DNA from: Candidatus Aminicenantota bacterium
GTDB lineage: Bacteria > Acidobacteriota > Aminicenantia > Aminicenantales > Aminicenantaceae
Reading direction: 5' to 3'
Length of the DNA: 64,000 bases
Assembly (NCBI GenBank): GCA_016927475.1
Contig: JAFGMO010000081.1
Location: 1 to 64,000 of the forward strand
This document shows, piece by piece, positions 1 to 8,380 of this stretch. The notes below the pieces were generated by a model, which made no database searches, had not been told where the DNA came from, and saw only the letters and a program-made list of their open reading frames with translations. The translations under genes and the position numbers were made by a program. Within the stretch, counting starts at the first letter, position 1, and every line of letters begins with the position of its first letter.

Positions 1-216
1 TGCGAGGCGTCAGCCTGTGAAGCTGTGCTTGGCACCGCGAACAGGCTGCAACAAAGCAGATGCGGTAAGATCGGCTCGCCTGAAAGGGAAATTTTGCCGA
101 CATTTTATCGAAAACGGACATGAAAAATGTCTCACTGTCAATTTTACCGAAAACCATCATTAAATGATACATACTATTGAAATTATCTGTTGATGTTGGC
201 AAAATTTATGAATAAA
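1..216 (+). repeat. Dispersed intergenic repeat, copy R1 (cut by left edge)
   Basis: The first ~77 bases are almost identical to 38330-38405. They contain the hairpin arms CAGCCTGT (11-18) and ACAGGCTG (41-48) around the conserved loop. An A+T-rich half follows, with arms GACATTTT and AAAATGTC, and the copy closes with the shared end AATTTATGAATAA near 203-215. No open reading frame is apparent in it. It is one of four longer copies in the window (see 14966, 18655, 38301). The left end lies outside the window. It sits just upstream of the aldehyde dehydrogenase gene at 243, so it may form part of that gene's leader or promoter region. Confidence 0.8.
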
Positions 217-242
217 GCAGGTTTATTAGGTTTACAAAATAT

Positions 243-1613
243 ATGACCAGTATTAAAAACATTATTGCGAGACAAAGGAATTTTTTTTCCCAGGGAAAAA
301 CAAAAAACGTCGATTTTCGCCTGGAAAATTTAAAAAAGCTTTGGGACACCATAAAAAAGCATGAAACAGAGATTTGTGACGCAGCCGCCAAGGATCTGGG
401 TAAGCCCGCATTCGAGGCCTGGTATTCAGATGTCGCTTCCGTTCTCCTTGAGCTGAAATATATAAGGAAAAGGCTGAAATCCTGGACACGGCCTCAAAGA
501 GTAAGTCCTCCTTTATACCTTGTTGGATCAAAATCATTTATTCATCCGGAACCTTTGGGCTTGGTGCTCATAATCGGCACCTGGAACTATCCCTTCCATA
601 CGGTATTTTATCCCCTGGTAGGAGTCATAGCCGCGGGCAATTGCGCGGTATTGAAGCCTTCCGAATTATCCACCCATTCCTCCCGTACCATTGCAGGAAT
701 CATCAAAGAAACATTCGATCCCGAGCATATTGCCTGCATTGAGGGAGGACCGGAAACAGCGCAGTTTTTGATTTCCCTTGGATTCGATCATATATTTTTC
801 ACCGGCGGTGAGACAGGGGGCAAAAAAGTCATGGAATCCGCGGCAAAACATCTCACACCGGTGACCTTGGAACTGGGGGGCAAAAATCCCGTTGTGGTTG
901 AACCCGATGTCCCCATCACCCATGCGGCAAGGAGAATCATATGGGGCAAGTTCATCAATGCCGGTCAAACCTGCCTATCCCCGGATTATTTGCTGGTAAA
1001 TAAAAACATAAAAAACGAGCTTATAGCCGCAATGAAAAATGTTTTGGTGGAGTTCTATGGCGATGATCCCTTAGACAGCCCGGATTACGGTCGGATTATC
1101 AACAAGAAACATTTTCAACGAATTTTGAATCTTTTAAGCTGCGGCAACATCGTGGCGGGGGGGAAAGCCATTCCGGAAAAATTATACATTTCACCCACCA
1201 TAATATCAGATGTGAAGCCAAGTGACGGGATCATGCAGGAAGAAATCTTCGGTCCCCTTCTGCCTGTTTTGGAGTATGAGGATCTGAATTACGCCATATC
1301 CTATATCAACTCTAAGCCGAAACCCCTGTGCATGTACATATTCACCAAAAGATCAGATAGCCGGGATAATCTGCTTAAAAACACATCCGCGGGCAACGTT
1401 TGCATCAACGACACAATCTTCCAGACCGGAGTTCTTTCTCTCCCTTTTGGAGGAGTCGGAAAAAGCGGTATGGGATCTTATCACGGCAAGTACTCCTTTG
1501 CTGCCTTCACCCACCACAAAAGCGTTTTAAAGAGGCCTTACCTTATAAAGAATGATTTTATCCATCCGCCATACGAGGGTAAGCTTAAAAAGCTGAAGAG
1601 ATTTCTGCGATAA
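243..1613 (+). CDS. Aldehyde dehydrogenase, ALDH3-like
   Basis: A 456-residue NAD(P)-dependent aldehyde dehydrogenase, oxidising an aldehyde to the acid. The catalytic set is in canonical class 3 positions: Asn115 in GTWNYP, Glu210 in LELGGKNP and Cys244 in NAGQTC; the length also fits ALDH3. No signal peptide is present, so it should be cytoplasmic or membrane-associated like fatty-aldehyde enzymes. It starts a co-directional run with the epimerase (1 nt gap), a short-chain dehydrogenase and an RND protein. Opposite them lies an isoprenoid synthase fusion, so a long-chain or isoprenoid aldehyde is a reasonable substrate, but this is inference from context. The Shine-Dalgarno is weak (AGG about 10 nt upstream). 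Confidence 0.9.
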   Translation: MTSIKNIIARQRNFFSQGKTKNVDFRLENLKKLWDTIKKHETEICDAAAKDLGKPAFEAWYSDVASVLLELKYIRKRLKSWTRPQRVSPPLYLVGSKSFIHPEPLGLVLIIGTWNYPFHTVFYPLVGVIAAGNCAVLKPSELSTHSSRTIAGIIKETFDPEHIACIEGGPETAQFLISLGFDHIFFTGGETGGKKVMESAAKHLTPVTLELGGKNPVVVEPDVPITHAARRIIWGKFINAGQTCLSPDYLLVNKNIKNELIAAMKNVLVEFYGDDPLDSPDYGRIINKKHFQRILNLLSCGNIVAGGKAIPEKLYISPTIISDVKPSDGIMQEEIFGPLLPVLEYEDLNYAISYINSKPKPLCMYIFTKRSDSRDNLLKNTSAGNVCINDTIFQTGVLSLPFGGVGKSGMGSYHGKYSFAAFTHHKSVLKRPYLIKNDFIHPPYEGKLKKLKRFLR

Positions 1614-1614
1614 T

Positions 1615-2628
1615 ATGAGTAACCTTACACTCGTAACAGGAGCCACCGGTTTTATCGGTTCCCACCTGACAAGATTGCTGCTGGAAAAAGGAGAAAAGAT
1701 AAGGATTTTTTTGAGAAACCCGGTAAAGTTGAAGGTTTTTGGTCTCCACGAAAAAGACAATCTCGAGGTGTTCAAAGGAGACCTGCTCAAACCGGAGGAC
1801 ATCCCGGCCGCCCTCGACGGTGTTGACCGGTTGTATCACACAGCCGGCTTTATCTCGACGTATCCTAAAGACAAGAAAAAAGTACAGAGGCTCAATGTCG
1901 ATATTACTACCAACCTTTTTGAGACATGCGGAAAAATCGAATTAAAAAAAATCGTTTATCTTGCTTCGATATTCGCCCTCGGCGGAGGGAACCGAGAGCC
2001 CGTGGATGAGGATACGTCTTATAATCTGGATGGACTTAATATCACCTATGCCAGAGCCAAAAGGAGTTCTGAGCTTTATATTAGGGACAAGATTCGAGAG
2101 GGCCTGCCAATCGTGCGGATATATCCCTGCTATTGTTATGGGCCAGGTGACCTGAACAACTCCAATACCCGTTTACTTTTGACATATCTCGACCGAAAGC
2201 TGCCCGGTTATATTCATGGAGGACAGAATGTCATGGACGTTCGGGACGCAGCCAGAGGTCTTTATCTGGGCATGACAAAAGGCAAGATAGGGGAAAAATA
2301 CATTGTGGGCGGAATGAACCTGAGCTATGATGATATATTCTCGTTGCTGGAAGGAATCACCGGTTATCCAAAACCAAGGATCAGGATGTCAAAGAGAACG
2401 GGAAAATTTATGGGTTATTTGAACCAAATGGTTTCGTTATCACCCATTATCGATAAGGATGCGGCGGAGCTTATGGGCCATTTTTGGTATTACGATGATA
2501 CCAAAGCCAGAAAGGAGCTGGGATATTCCTCCAGGCCTGTTGCGGATACTTTAAGAGAAGCGGTTCAATGGTTCTGCAGCCGGGGTATAGCACCCTGGCC
2601 TCCCGGAATGGACAAATCACGTTCATAG
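1615..2628 (+). CDS. NAD-dependent epimerase/dehydratase, HpnA-like extended SDR
   Basis: Extended short-chain dehydrogenase of 337 residues. TGATGFIG at residues 8-15 binds the dinucleotide, and the YxxxK pair is Tyr145/Lys149. The C-terminal part contains a GKIGEKYIVGGMN-type stretch characteristic of the hopanoid-associated epimerase group (HpnA) and dihydroflavonol-reductase-like proteins. It begins 1 nt after the aldehyde dehydrogenase stop and is followed 9 nt later by another SDR, so the three are surely co-transcribed. HpnA-type proteins usually sit with hopanoid or other isoprenoid-lipid genes, and here an HpnN-like RND protein and a polyprenyl synthase are neighbours. The substrate, a sugar nucleotide or an isoprenoid carbonyl, cannot be decided from sequence alone. 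Confidence 0.82.
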   Translation: MSNLTLVTGATGFIGSHLTRLLLEKGEKIRIFLRNPVKLKVFGLHEKDNLEVFKGDLLKPEDIPAALDGVDRLYHTAGFISTYPKDKKKVQRLNVDITTNLFETCGKIELKKIVYLASIFALGGGNREPVDEDTSYNLDGLNITYARAKRSSELYIRDKIREGLPIVRIYPCYCYGPGDLNNSNTRLLLTYLDRKLPGYIHGGQNVMDVRDAARGLYLGMTKGKIGEKYIVGGMNLSYDDIFSLLEGITGYPKPRIRMSKRTGKFMGYLNQMVSLSPIIDKDAAELMGHFWYYDDTKARKELGYSSRPVADTLREAVQWFCSRGIAPWPPGMDKSRS

Positions 2629-2637
2629 AAGATACCA

Positions 2638-3414
2638 ATGAAACTTAAGGGAAAAAAAGTCGTGCTGACAGGAGCGGCCTCCGGTATAGGACGGGCCTTG
2701 CTCCAAGGCCTTTCTGGGCATGACCTGAAGCTTATCGCCGCCGATATCGACGGGGAAAAGCTTCGGGCTGCGATCGCGGAATTCGGATCACATGACTTCT
2801 ATCCTTTCACCTGCGATCTTTCCGTTCAGGATGAAGTAAACCGGCTGTTCGAGTTCGCGGCAAAAACAATGAAGGGGATCGATATTTTCATCGCCAATGC
2901 GGGAATTCCATATTACGAACAGATATCAAAACCGGATTGGAACCACATCGGCAAAATATTCGAGACAAACGTATTTTCTATTATATATTCCCTTGAGAAG
3001 ATGATGCGGTTATCAGACCGGTTCCACTTCGTTGTAACCAATTCTGGAATGGCAAAGATTGCCATTCCCGGTTATGCCCTGTATTCTTCAAGCAAAGCGG
3101 CATTGGAGCGTTTTTTTGAGGGTTATGTATTGGAAAAAGAGCCAGGAATCTATGTCTCTATGGTATATCCCATAGCAACAAAAACTGATTTTTTTTCCCG
3201 TGCCAGCGTACCGCCTGCACCGGTTCCCTGGCCCAGCCAACCCCCGGAAAAGGTCGCATCCGCCGTCATCAAAGGCATCGAAAGGGATAAAAAAACCATT
3301 TATCCCAGCAGGCTCCTCAGACTTTCACAGCTTCCCTTTGTCAGGGGCTGGTATCAGAGACGGGAAAGAAGATGTTTCCAGAAATGGCTTCAAAAAAGGA
3401 ATCAAAAATGCTGA
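2638..3414 (+). CDS. Short-chain dehydrogenase/reductase (classical SDR)
   Basis: A 258-residue classical SDR with the cofactor motif TGAASGIG (residues 11-18), the NAG motif at 87-89, Ser136 and the catalytic pair Tyr149/Lys153 in YSSSK. Such enzymes interconvert alcohols and ketones or aldehydes using NAD(P)H. It has no signal peptide. The last 7 nt overlap the start of the RND gene at 3408, which suggests translational coupling. Together with the aldehyde dehydrogenase and epimerase it gives this cluster three oxidoreductases that could act successively on an alcohol, aldehyde and acid. The specific substrate is not visible. Confidence 0.88.
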   Translation: MKLKGKKVVLTGAASGIGRALLQGLSGHDLKLIAADIDGEKLRAAIAEFGSHDFYPFTCDLSVQDEVNRLFEFAAKTMKGIDIFIANAGIPYYEQISKPDWNHIGKIFETNVFSIIYSLEKMMRLSDRFHFVVTNSGMAKIAIPGYALYSSSKAALERFFEGYVLEKEPGIYVSMVYPIATKTDFFSRASVPPAPVPWPSQPPEKVASAVIKGIERDKKTIYPSRLLRLSQLPFVRGWYQRRERRCFQKWLQKRNQKC

Positions 3415-5909
3415 AAATATTGAAAGGACTCTCACAAACCATACACCGTTTCTCGTATAAAAACTACAAGATAGTCATCCTGATATCCCTGATCGTTCTG
3501 ATTTCAGGATCTTTTTTGCTAAAAAATTTGAAGATCGAACCCACACTTCTTGATGCCGAAGGTCTTAGCGGTAAAGAGTTTCAATATTTTTTGGAAAACT
3601 ATAAAAGATTTGGTGAAAGCACGCCCCTGGTTCTACTGCAACAACATTCTCAAGTTGATGAAAATGTCAAAAACCAATTCACCGATGTTTTGGCCGAAAA
3701 ACTGAGGTCTATGGAAGAAATGATCCATGTCCAATCAAGCCTTTTTGACCTTTCAGATACGGAGAGACTCCTCCAAATGTGCCGGGCTGTGATTTTTCAA
3801 GACCCCGGCAAATATCTTCCTTTATTCACGGAAAAATTCACGGAACAGGGCATAAACAAAGAGATTGCCAGGAGCCGGAAAAAACTTGTGATGGCCGACC
3901 TTCCGGAATACAGAAAAGTGATTGCCGTAGATATTTTCAACCTTCGAGAATTGCTGGAACCGTGGCTCAAAGTTTACATGGCTAACTATAAAATCTCGCC
4001 GGATAGCGTGTATTTCGATTCGGAAGACCTGTCTTGCCGCTTGATCTTTGCCCAACCACGTGGCTCAGGAGAGGACACACAATACTGTATTCAACTCACA
4101 AAAAAGATTAAATCAATAATCATCCAAGTCAAAGCGTCCATCCCGGGTTCTCAATCCATCACTTGTAGCTTTGCCGGGAAATACGGGCTGACAGCGGAAA
4201 CCTACACATCAATCAACAAAGAAATTTTTTTGATTAACATGATCTCCGCCGTCCTCATATTCAGCTTGCTGATAATGGTTTTCAGGAACTTCAAAGTCAC
4301 ACTGCTGTGTTTCCTTCCCATATTTTTCTCTGTTTATGTTTCTATCCTGGCCGCATATCTTTTTTTCAATCCCTTGAAGATGATATCCATCGGATTCGCG
4401 GCTATTGTGCTGGGCTTGGGAGTGGATATCACTTTCCACCTGTCCAGCAGGTATTTTCAATACCATAAAAAGAAAAAATCACTGGAGGAAGCCGTCCAAA
4501 ACACCGTGAAGGATTGCGGCCCTCCCTTGATTATTGGAATCTCAACCACTGCCTTAGGTTTTTTTGTGTTAAGTTTTTCCCGGTATTCGGCATTAAGACA
4601 ATTTGGAATGCTCACATGCGTCGGCCTTCTCCTCACGCTGACCGTGACACTACTGCTGTTTCCCGCTCTTGTTGGATGGCTGAAGCCTCAATCCACAACC
4701 CGCATCAAATTGGCTCAATTAGGGAGCATTCCCCGTCTCCTGTATAATATCTCACTGAAAAAACCAGTATTCAGCCGCATCACGACAGCCGGCATCCTCA
4801 TCATATCCATCATCGTTATGACGAATCTGAAATTCGATATGTCTCTTTTCAACTTGCTCCCTCGAAACCTCACATCATTGAAAAATGCCGAACAAGTGTC
4901 AGAAAAATTCGGCTCTTCCTTTTTATTAAGCACTCAAATCACTCTGAAAACAGATGACCTTAACAACGGAATGCAATATCAAAGACTTCTTGATAAACAA
5001 CTTTTCGAATATGTGCAAAATGAAGAAATCACCGGGTTTTATTCCCCAACTCTCTTTTATATTCCAGAAAACCAAATCCGGAATCATCTCAATCAGGTTA
5101 AAGCCCTTTACGCGCAAATTAAAGAAAAGCGCCCCTATTTTTTCAAGCGATTGGATCAGTCAGGTTTTCATATCCTTTCCAATCATGATGAATATTATGA
5201 CCTCTTAGAAAACATTTTTGATGAACAGAGCTTGTTTTCCAAATCCCAACAGTCACCTCTGTCTCAATTCATAAAAAAAGAAGGAGAATATTATTTCCTT
5301 CAGACCTATATCTGGCCAAAGAATGAAATCACGGAACCGGACTTTATCTTAAGCGTAACTGTAAACCTAAAAAAAATCCCCTCTCCAACTCACATAGAAA
5401 AGCAAATCACCGGCACTTATCAGGTCCATCAATCCGTCAACAAAATCGTCAAGCGTGAATTTATCAGCATCAGTTTGTGGGCAGCGGGTATCATTTCACT
5501 CATTCTCTTTTTATATTTAAGAAATTTCCGGTTATTGTTCTTTTCTCTGCTTTCTCTTTTTTGCGCCATTCCCCTTACTCTCGCCTTCGTGACCTTTACA
5601 TCCATCATGTTTTCACCCGCCTTGATCGGAGTTGTGGCTATGATCATCGGCATCGGCATCGATGATTCCGTTCATCTTATCCACCGAAAAATAAGCACTC
5701 CGGGGAAAAATATCACCGACATCCTAACCGAGATAGCTCCTGTTCTCACTCTAACAACCGCCTCTACCATGATATGTTTTCTGATATTGATGCTCTCTTC
5801 ATCACCTATCGTATCGAACACAGGAATCATCGTCGGATTCGGCGTGTTTGCCTGTTGGTTATTCACCATGTTCCTGCTTCCATCTTTTTTGGATAGGACA
5901 AATATATAA
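3408..5909 (+). CDS. RND/MMPL-family transporter (HpnN-like)
   Basis: About 833 residues with two similar halves. Each half has an N-terminal membrane helix, a large extracytoplasmic loop and a block of membrane helices. The central membrane motifs GLGVDITFHL (first half) and GIGIDDSVHL (second half) are typical of MMPL/HpnN/SSD-type RND exporters that move lipids across the periplasm. I prefer the ATG at 3408 over an upstream in-frame ATG at 3372 because AAAAAAGGA lies 8 nt before it and the overlap with the SDR stop is then only 7 nt. A role in exporting the lipid or isoprenoid made by the neighbouring enzymes is inferred. It faces the fusion gene at 5983 tail to tail. Confidence 0.85.
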   Translation: MLKILKGLSQTIHRFSYKNYKIVILISLIVLISGSFLLKNLKIEPTLLDAEGLSGKEFQYFLENYKRFGESTPLVLLQQHSQVDENVKNQFTDVLAEKLRSMEEMIHVQSSLFDLSDTERLLQMCRAVIFQDPGKYLPLFTEKFTEQGINKEIARSRKKLVMADLPEYRKVIAVDIFNLRELLEPWLKVYMANYKISPDSVYFDSEDLSCRLIFAQPRGSGEDTQYCIQLTKKIKSIIIQVKASIPGSQSITCSFAGKYGLTAETYTSINKEIFLINMISAVLIFSLLIMVFRNFKVTLLCFLPIFFSVYVSILAAYLFFNPLKMISIGFAAIVLGLGVDITFHLSSRYFQYHKKKKSLEEAVQNTVKDCGPPLIIGISTTALGFFVLSFSRYSALRQFGMLTCVGLLLTLTVTLLLFPALVGWLKPQSTTRIKLAQLGSIPRLLYNISLKKPVFSRITTAGILIISIIVMTNLKFDMSLFNLLPRNLTSLKNAEQVSEKFGSSFLLSTQITLKTDDLNNGMQYQRLLDKQLFEYVQNEEITGFYSPTLFYIPENQIRNHLNQVKALYAQIKEKRPYFFKRLDQSGFHILSNHDEYYDLLENIFDEQSLFSKSQQSPLSQFIKKEGEYYFLQTYIWPKNEITEPDFILSVTVNLKKIPSPTHIEKQITGTYQVHQSVNKIVKREFISISLWAAGIISLILFLYLRNFRLLFFSLLSLFCAIPLTLAFVTFTSIMFSPALIGVVAMIIGIGIDDSVHLIHRKISTPGKNITDILTEIAPVLTLTTASTMICFLILMLSSSPIVSNTGIIVGFGVFACWLFTMFLLPSFLDRTNI

Positions 5910-5982
5910 AGTTCAACAAACAAACATATTTTTCCCCGTTGAGTCACCGGCAAAAAAGACGGGTTTCTTGAAGAGGTTAGTT

Positions 5983-8163
5983 TCACAATTTAAAATCGGT
6001 AAGATAGCTGCAGAGTACATGAAGAAAGATTTTAGATTCAGAAAGGGGAATCATATCTGAAAGCTTCTGCCAATCAGGCATGATAAGAGCTTTGGCTTCC
6101 TCATGGCAGGACCGGAGAGCCCCTGATTTTTTGATAAGGCTGATGCCTTCCTGCAACAGCAAAGGATTTTTGCGCTTTTCGGGTTGCGATAAAATCTGGC
6201 ATAAATGGTTTTTTTCGTTTTTTCCCAATCTCTCCAAAGACCGGAAGATGACATAAGTCAATTTTCCTTCCTTTAAATCTTCTCCCCAATCTTTCTTCCA
6301 TTTTGAGGATTTTTTGAAATTATGTATATCATCGACAATTTGAAAAGCCACACCAAGAGACTGGGCAAAACGGATACAAGCCTTTCTTACATTCATGGGG
6401 ACATGAGCTATGATCGCGGCCGTCTCGGCAAGAACCATAACAGGAGCTGCTGTTTTGAATGCGTACATTTGGAGTATTTGGGGAGAGGCGGAATCATGCA
6501 GCCATTTATTCAGCTGAATGGAGTTCATATTACGTGACCAGTAAAGATCGAGTGCCTGGCCAAAGTGGGCTTGAATATAGTGTTTCATGATGAGTTCATG
6601 AATTTCTAATTTCTGTTTATCTGTAAGATGCGGATGTTTATGAAGGATAAGAGTAGGCAGGAAATACAGCGTGTTGGATGCATTTATGGCAAGGTCTTGG
6701 CCGTATCGAAGATGGATACACTCCTCACCACGCCTGATCAGTGATGAATCCTCAATATCATCAATGATGAGAGATCCCGTGTGGCTGAGCTCAGCCAGGA
6801 CACTTACCAAAGACTCATAAGGTGCCGGCGATTTCCCGAGAGCGTCAAGCAACAAAAGCGTAAAAATAGGCCGCCATCTTTTTCCTCCCCTGGAAACCAA
6901 GTCCCAGACAGGTTTGGAAAGCATCTTAGTATAAACGGAAGCCTTATAATGCCAGGTGGGAGGACCTACATATTTCTGCATCGCCGCATCGTCGATTTTA
7001 GGAGGGAGAAATTCTTTAATATGACGGTCGACTTTGGACGCAGCGCGTTTCAAATAGTCTTTAAAGTCGAAAATGTATCCGTATCCTTGAAATTCTCCCC
7101 TGGCATACCCCTTGACATTTTTTCCGTTTATTTTCCCGAAGATGTGACCGGCACCTTCCCATACTGACCTCATGAATCCGAATACGGGAATTTCTTGATT
7201 GTCAGAGAGAGGGAAGAAGGTCAGTTTTGCTCCGGCTTCAGGAATCCCTATGTACCACTCAACAGGATAACAGATAGCAGTGGAAGGACTCTCCCAATAC
7301 CTCAGCCTCTTTAGGACTACAGATTTATAGCTTCGGATCGAACCTGTTTTGTCTTGAACAGTGACGTGACTGACGAGAGGTTTTCTTGTTTTTGCATCTC
7401 TGAGGACGGTAACGATCCAGTTCGATCCATCTTCCAAATTTATTCCGAACCAATCCCACCCTATCATTCTACTCCTGGGTTTATTAGGTAAAAACCAGAT
7501 ATTATCCCCCCATTGATGATCAAGCCAAGCCTCACCGGCAACGGGTATGCCATTCACGGTCCCAGAGAGCAGTTGGCGTGGATAGCTAAAATATTTAATA
7601 TCTCTTTTTAATCGTTTTGTATCCTCTGATGTTTTTATCGCAATGGGCCTATTTTGGGGAGAAAGCTTGAAGCAACATTCATCTTTAGATCCAGGCTCTA
7701 AAAAAGAGAGTTTGATATGTTTTTTTTTCTGAAGAAGTGAAAAATCTTGCCAGTGAACCCGGAAAGGAAAACCTTTTAATTCAACCTTTGTTTCATCAAG
7801 GGAAATATTTCCGGGGGGTCCGTTTTTTCTTATTTCTTCCAAAAAGATATCGACGATTTTCTGGTCAATATTTTGTTTCGCCGGAATCTCTTTTCTGCCT
7901 ATAACGTAATCCAACAATGACTGGTCTATTCTGCTGCAGGTCTGTTGAGCCTTTTTTTGGGAATCGATAGTAGATATAAGCAGAGAGAATGCGTTCTTGG
8001 GGCGAGCGTCATCGAGGACGGCTTTATGCCGGAAGAGAGTAGTCATAAAATAGCGTTTGGTGACGTTTTGTCCTTCGCAAAAACCGTGTACAAACCACCA
8101 CTCAATGGAGCTGTCTGAATGGGGTGATATATTAAATTCCATAAATTCAGAGCTCTTCGTCAT
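5983..8163 (-). CDS. CrtC-like domain fused to polyprenyl diphosphate synthase
   Basis: A 726-residue two-domain protein. Residues ~1-370 resemble the CrtC/AttH lipocalin-like family (carotenoid 1,2-hydratase type): EWWF at 21-24, GEAWLDHQWGD at 210-220, then GWDWFGINLEDG. Residues ~400-726 are a trans-isoprenyl diphosphate synthase: GGKRWRP at 426-432, the first Asp-rich motif DDIED at 468-472, the second region DDIHN at 611-615 and KEGKLT at 641-646. In the second motif the last Asp is Asn, which may alter Mg2+ binding or product length. One chain that makes an isoprenoid diphosphate and carries a hydratase-like domain is unusual. The N-terminal domain could instead only bind lipid. Its neighbours are HpnA-like and RND proteins. 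Confidence 0.85.
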   Translation of the reverse strand: MTKSSEFMEFNISPHSDSSIEWWFVHGFCEGQNVTKRYFMTTLFRHKAVLDDARPKNAFSLLISTIDSQKKAQQTCSRIDQSLLDYVIGRKEIPAKQNIDQKIVDIFLEEIRKNGPPGNISLDETKVELKGFPFRVHWQDFSLLQKKKHIKLSFLEPGSKDECCFKLSPQNRPIAIKTSEDTKRLKRDIKYFSYPRQLLSGTVNGIPVAGEAWLDHQWGDNIWFLPNKPRSRMIGWDWFGINLEDGSNWIVTVLRDAKTRKPLVSHVTVQDKTGSIRSYKSVVLKRLRYWESPSTAICYPVEWYIGIPEAGAKLTFFPLSDNQEIPVFGFMRSVWEGAGHIFGKINGKNVKGYARGEFQGYGYIFDFKDYLKRAASKVDRHIKEFLPPKIDDAAMQKYVGPPTWHYKASVYTKMLSKPVWDLVSRGGKRWRPIFTLLLLDALGKSPAPYESLVSVLAELSHTGSLIIDDIEDSSLIRRGEECIHLRYGQDLAINASNTLYFLPTLILHKHPHLTDKQKLEIHELIMKHYIQAHFGQALDLYWSRNMNSIQLNKWLHDSASPQILQMYAFKTAAPVMVLAETAAIIAHVPMNVRKACIRFAQSLGVAFQIVDDIHNFKKSSKWKKDWGEDLKEGKLTYVIFRSLERLGKNEKNHLCQILSQPEKRKNPLLLQEGISLIKKSGALRSCHEEAKALIMPDWQKLSDMIPLSESKIFLHVLCSYLTDFKL

Positions 8164-8187
8164 TTTTCAAAAAATTCGCCCTCAATA

Positions 8188-8307
8188 TCAATCCCCCGTC
8201 TCTTCCTGATTTGATTTTTTTTGCAATCCTAATAAATAAAGGCGTCCTAAGTGACTGACAGATAGATAAGTGCCCAGGATATCAGTTAGTTCCCCTAAAT
8301 ACGCCAT
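8188..8307 (-). CDS. Possible small protein upstream of the CrtC-prenyl synthase gene
   Basis: A 39-codon frame, starting MAYLGELTDILG and ending with NQEETGD, reads toward the fusion gene and stops 24 nt before it. An AGGAG lies about 10 nt upstream of its ATG. The middle is hydrophobic (SVSHLGRLYLLGL) and could form a short amphipathic or membrane helix. I recognise no homologue, and the frame also stays open upstream without a better start. It could be a short coupled leader peptide or chance. Confidence 0.25.
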   Translation of the reverse strand: MAYLGELTDILGTYLSVSHLGRLYLLGLQKKSNQEETGD

Positions 8308-8380
8308 TTTTTGAAAACTCCTAGCTTCTTTTTTGCGTATAGAATAACCTAAAGTTGGTTCGATTGGAAGGAGACGCCTT

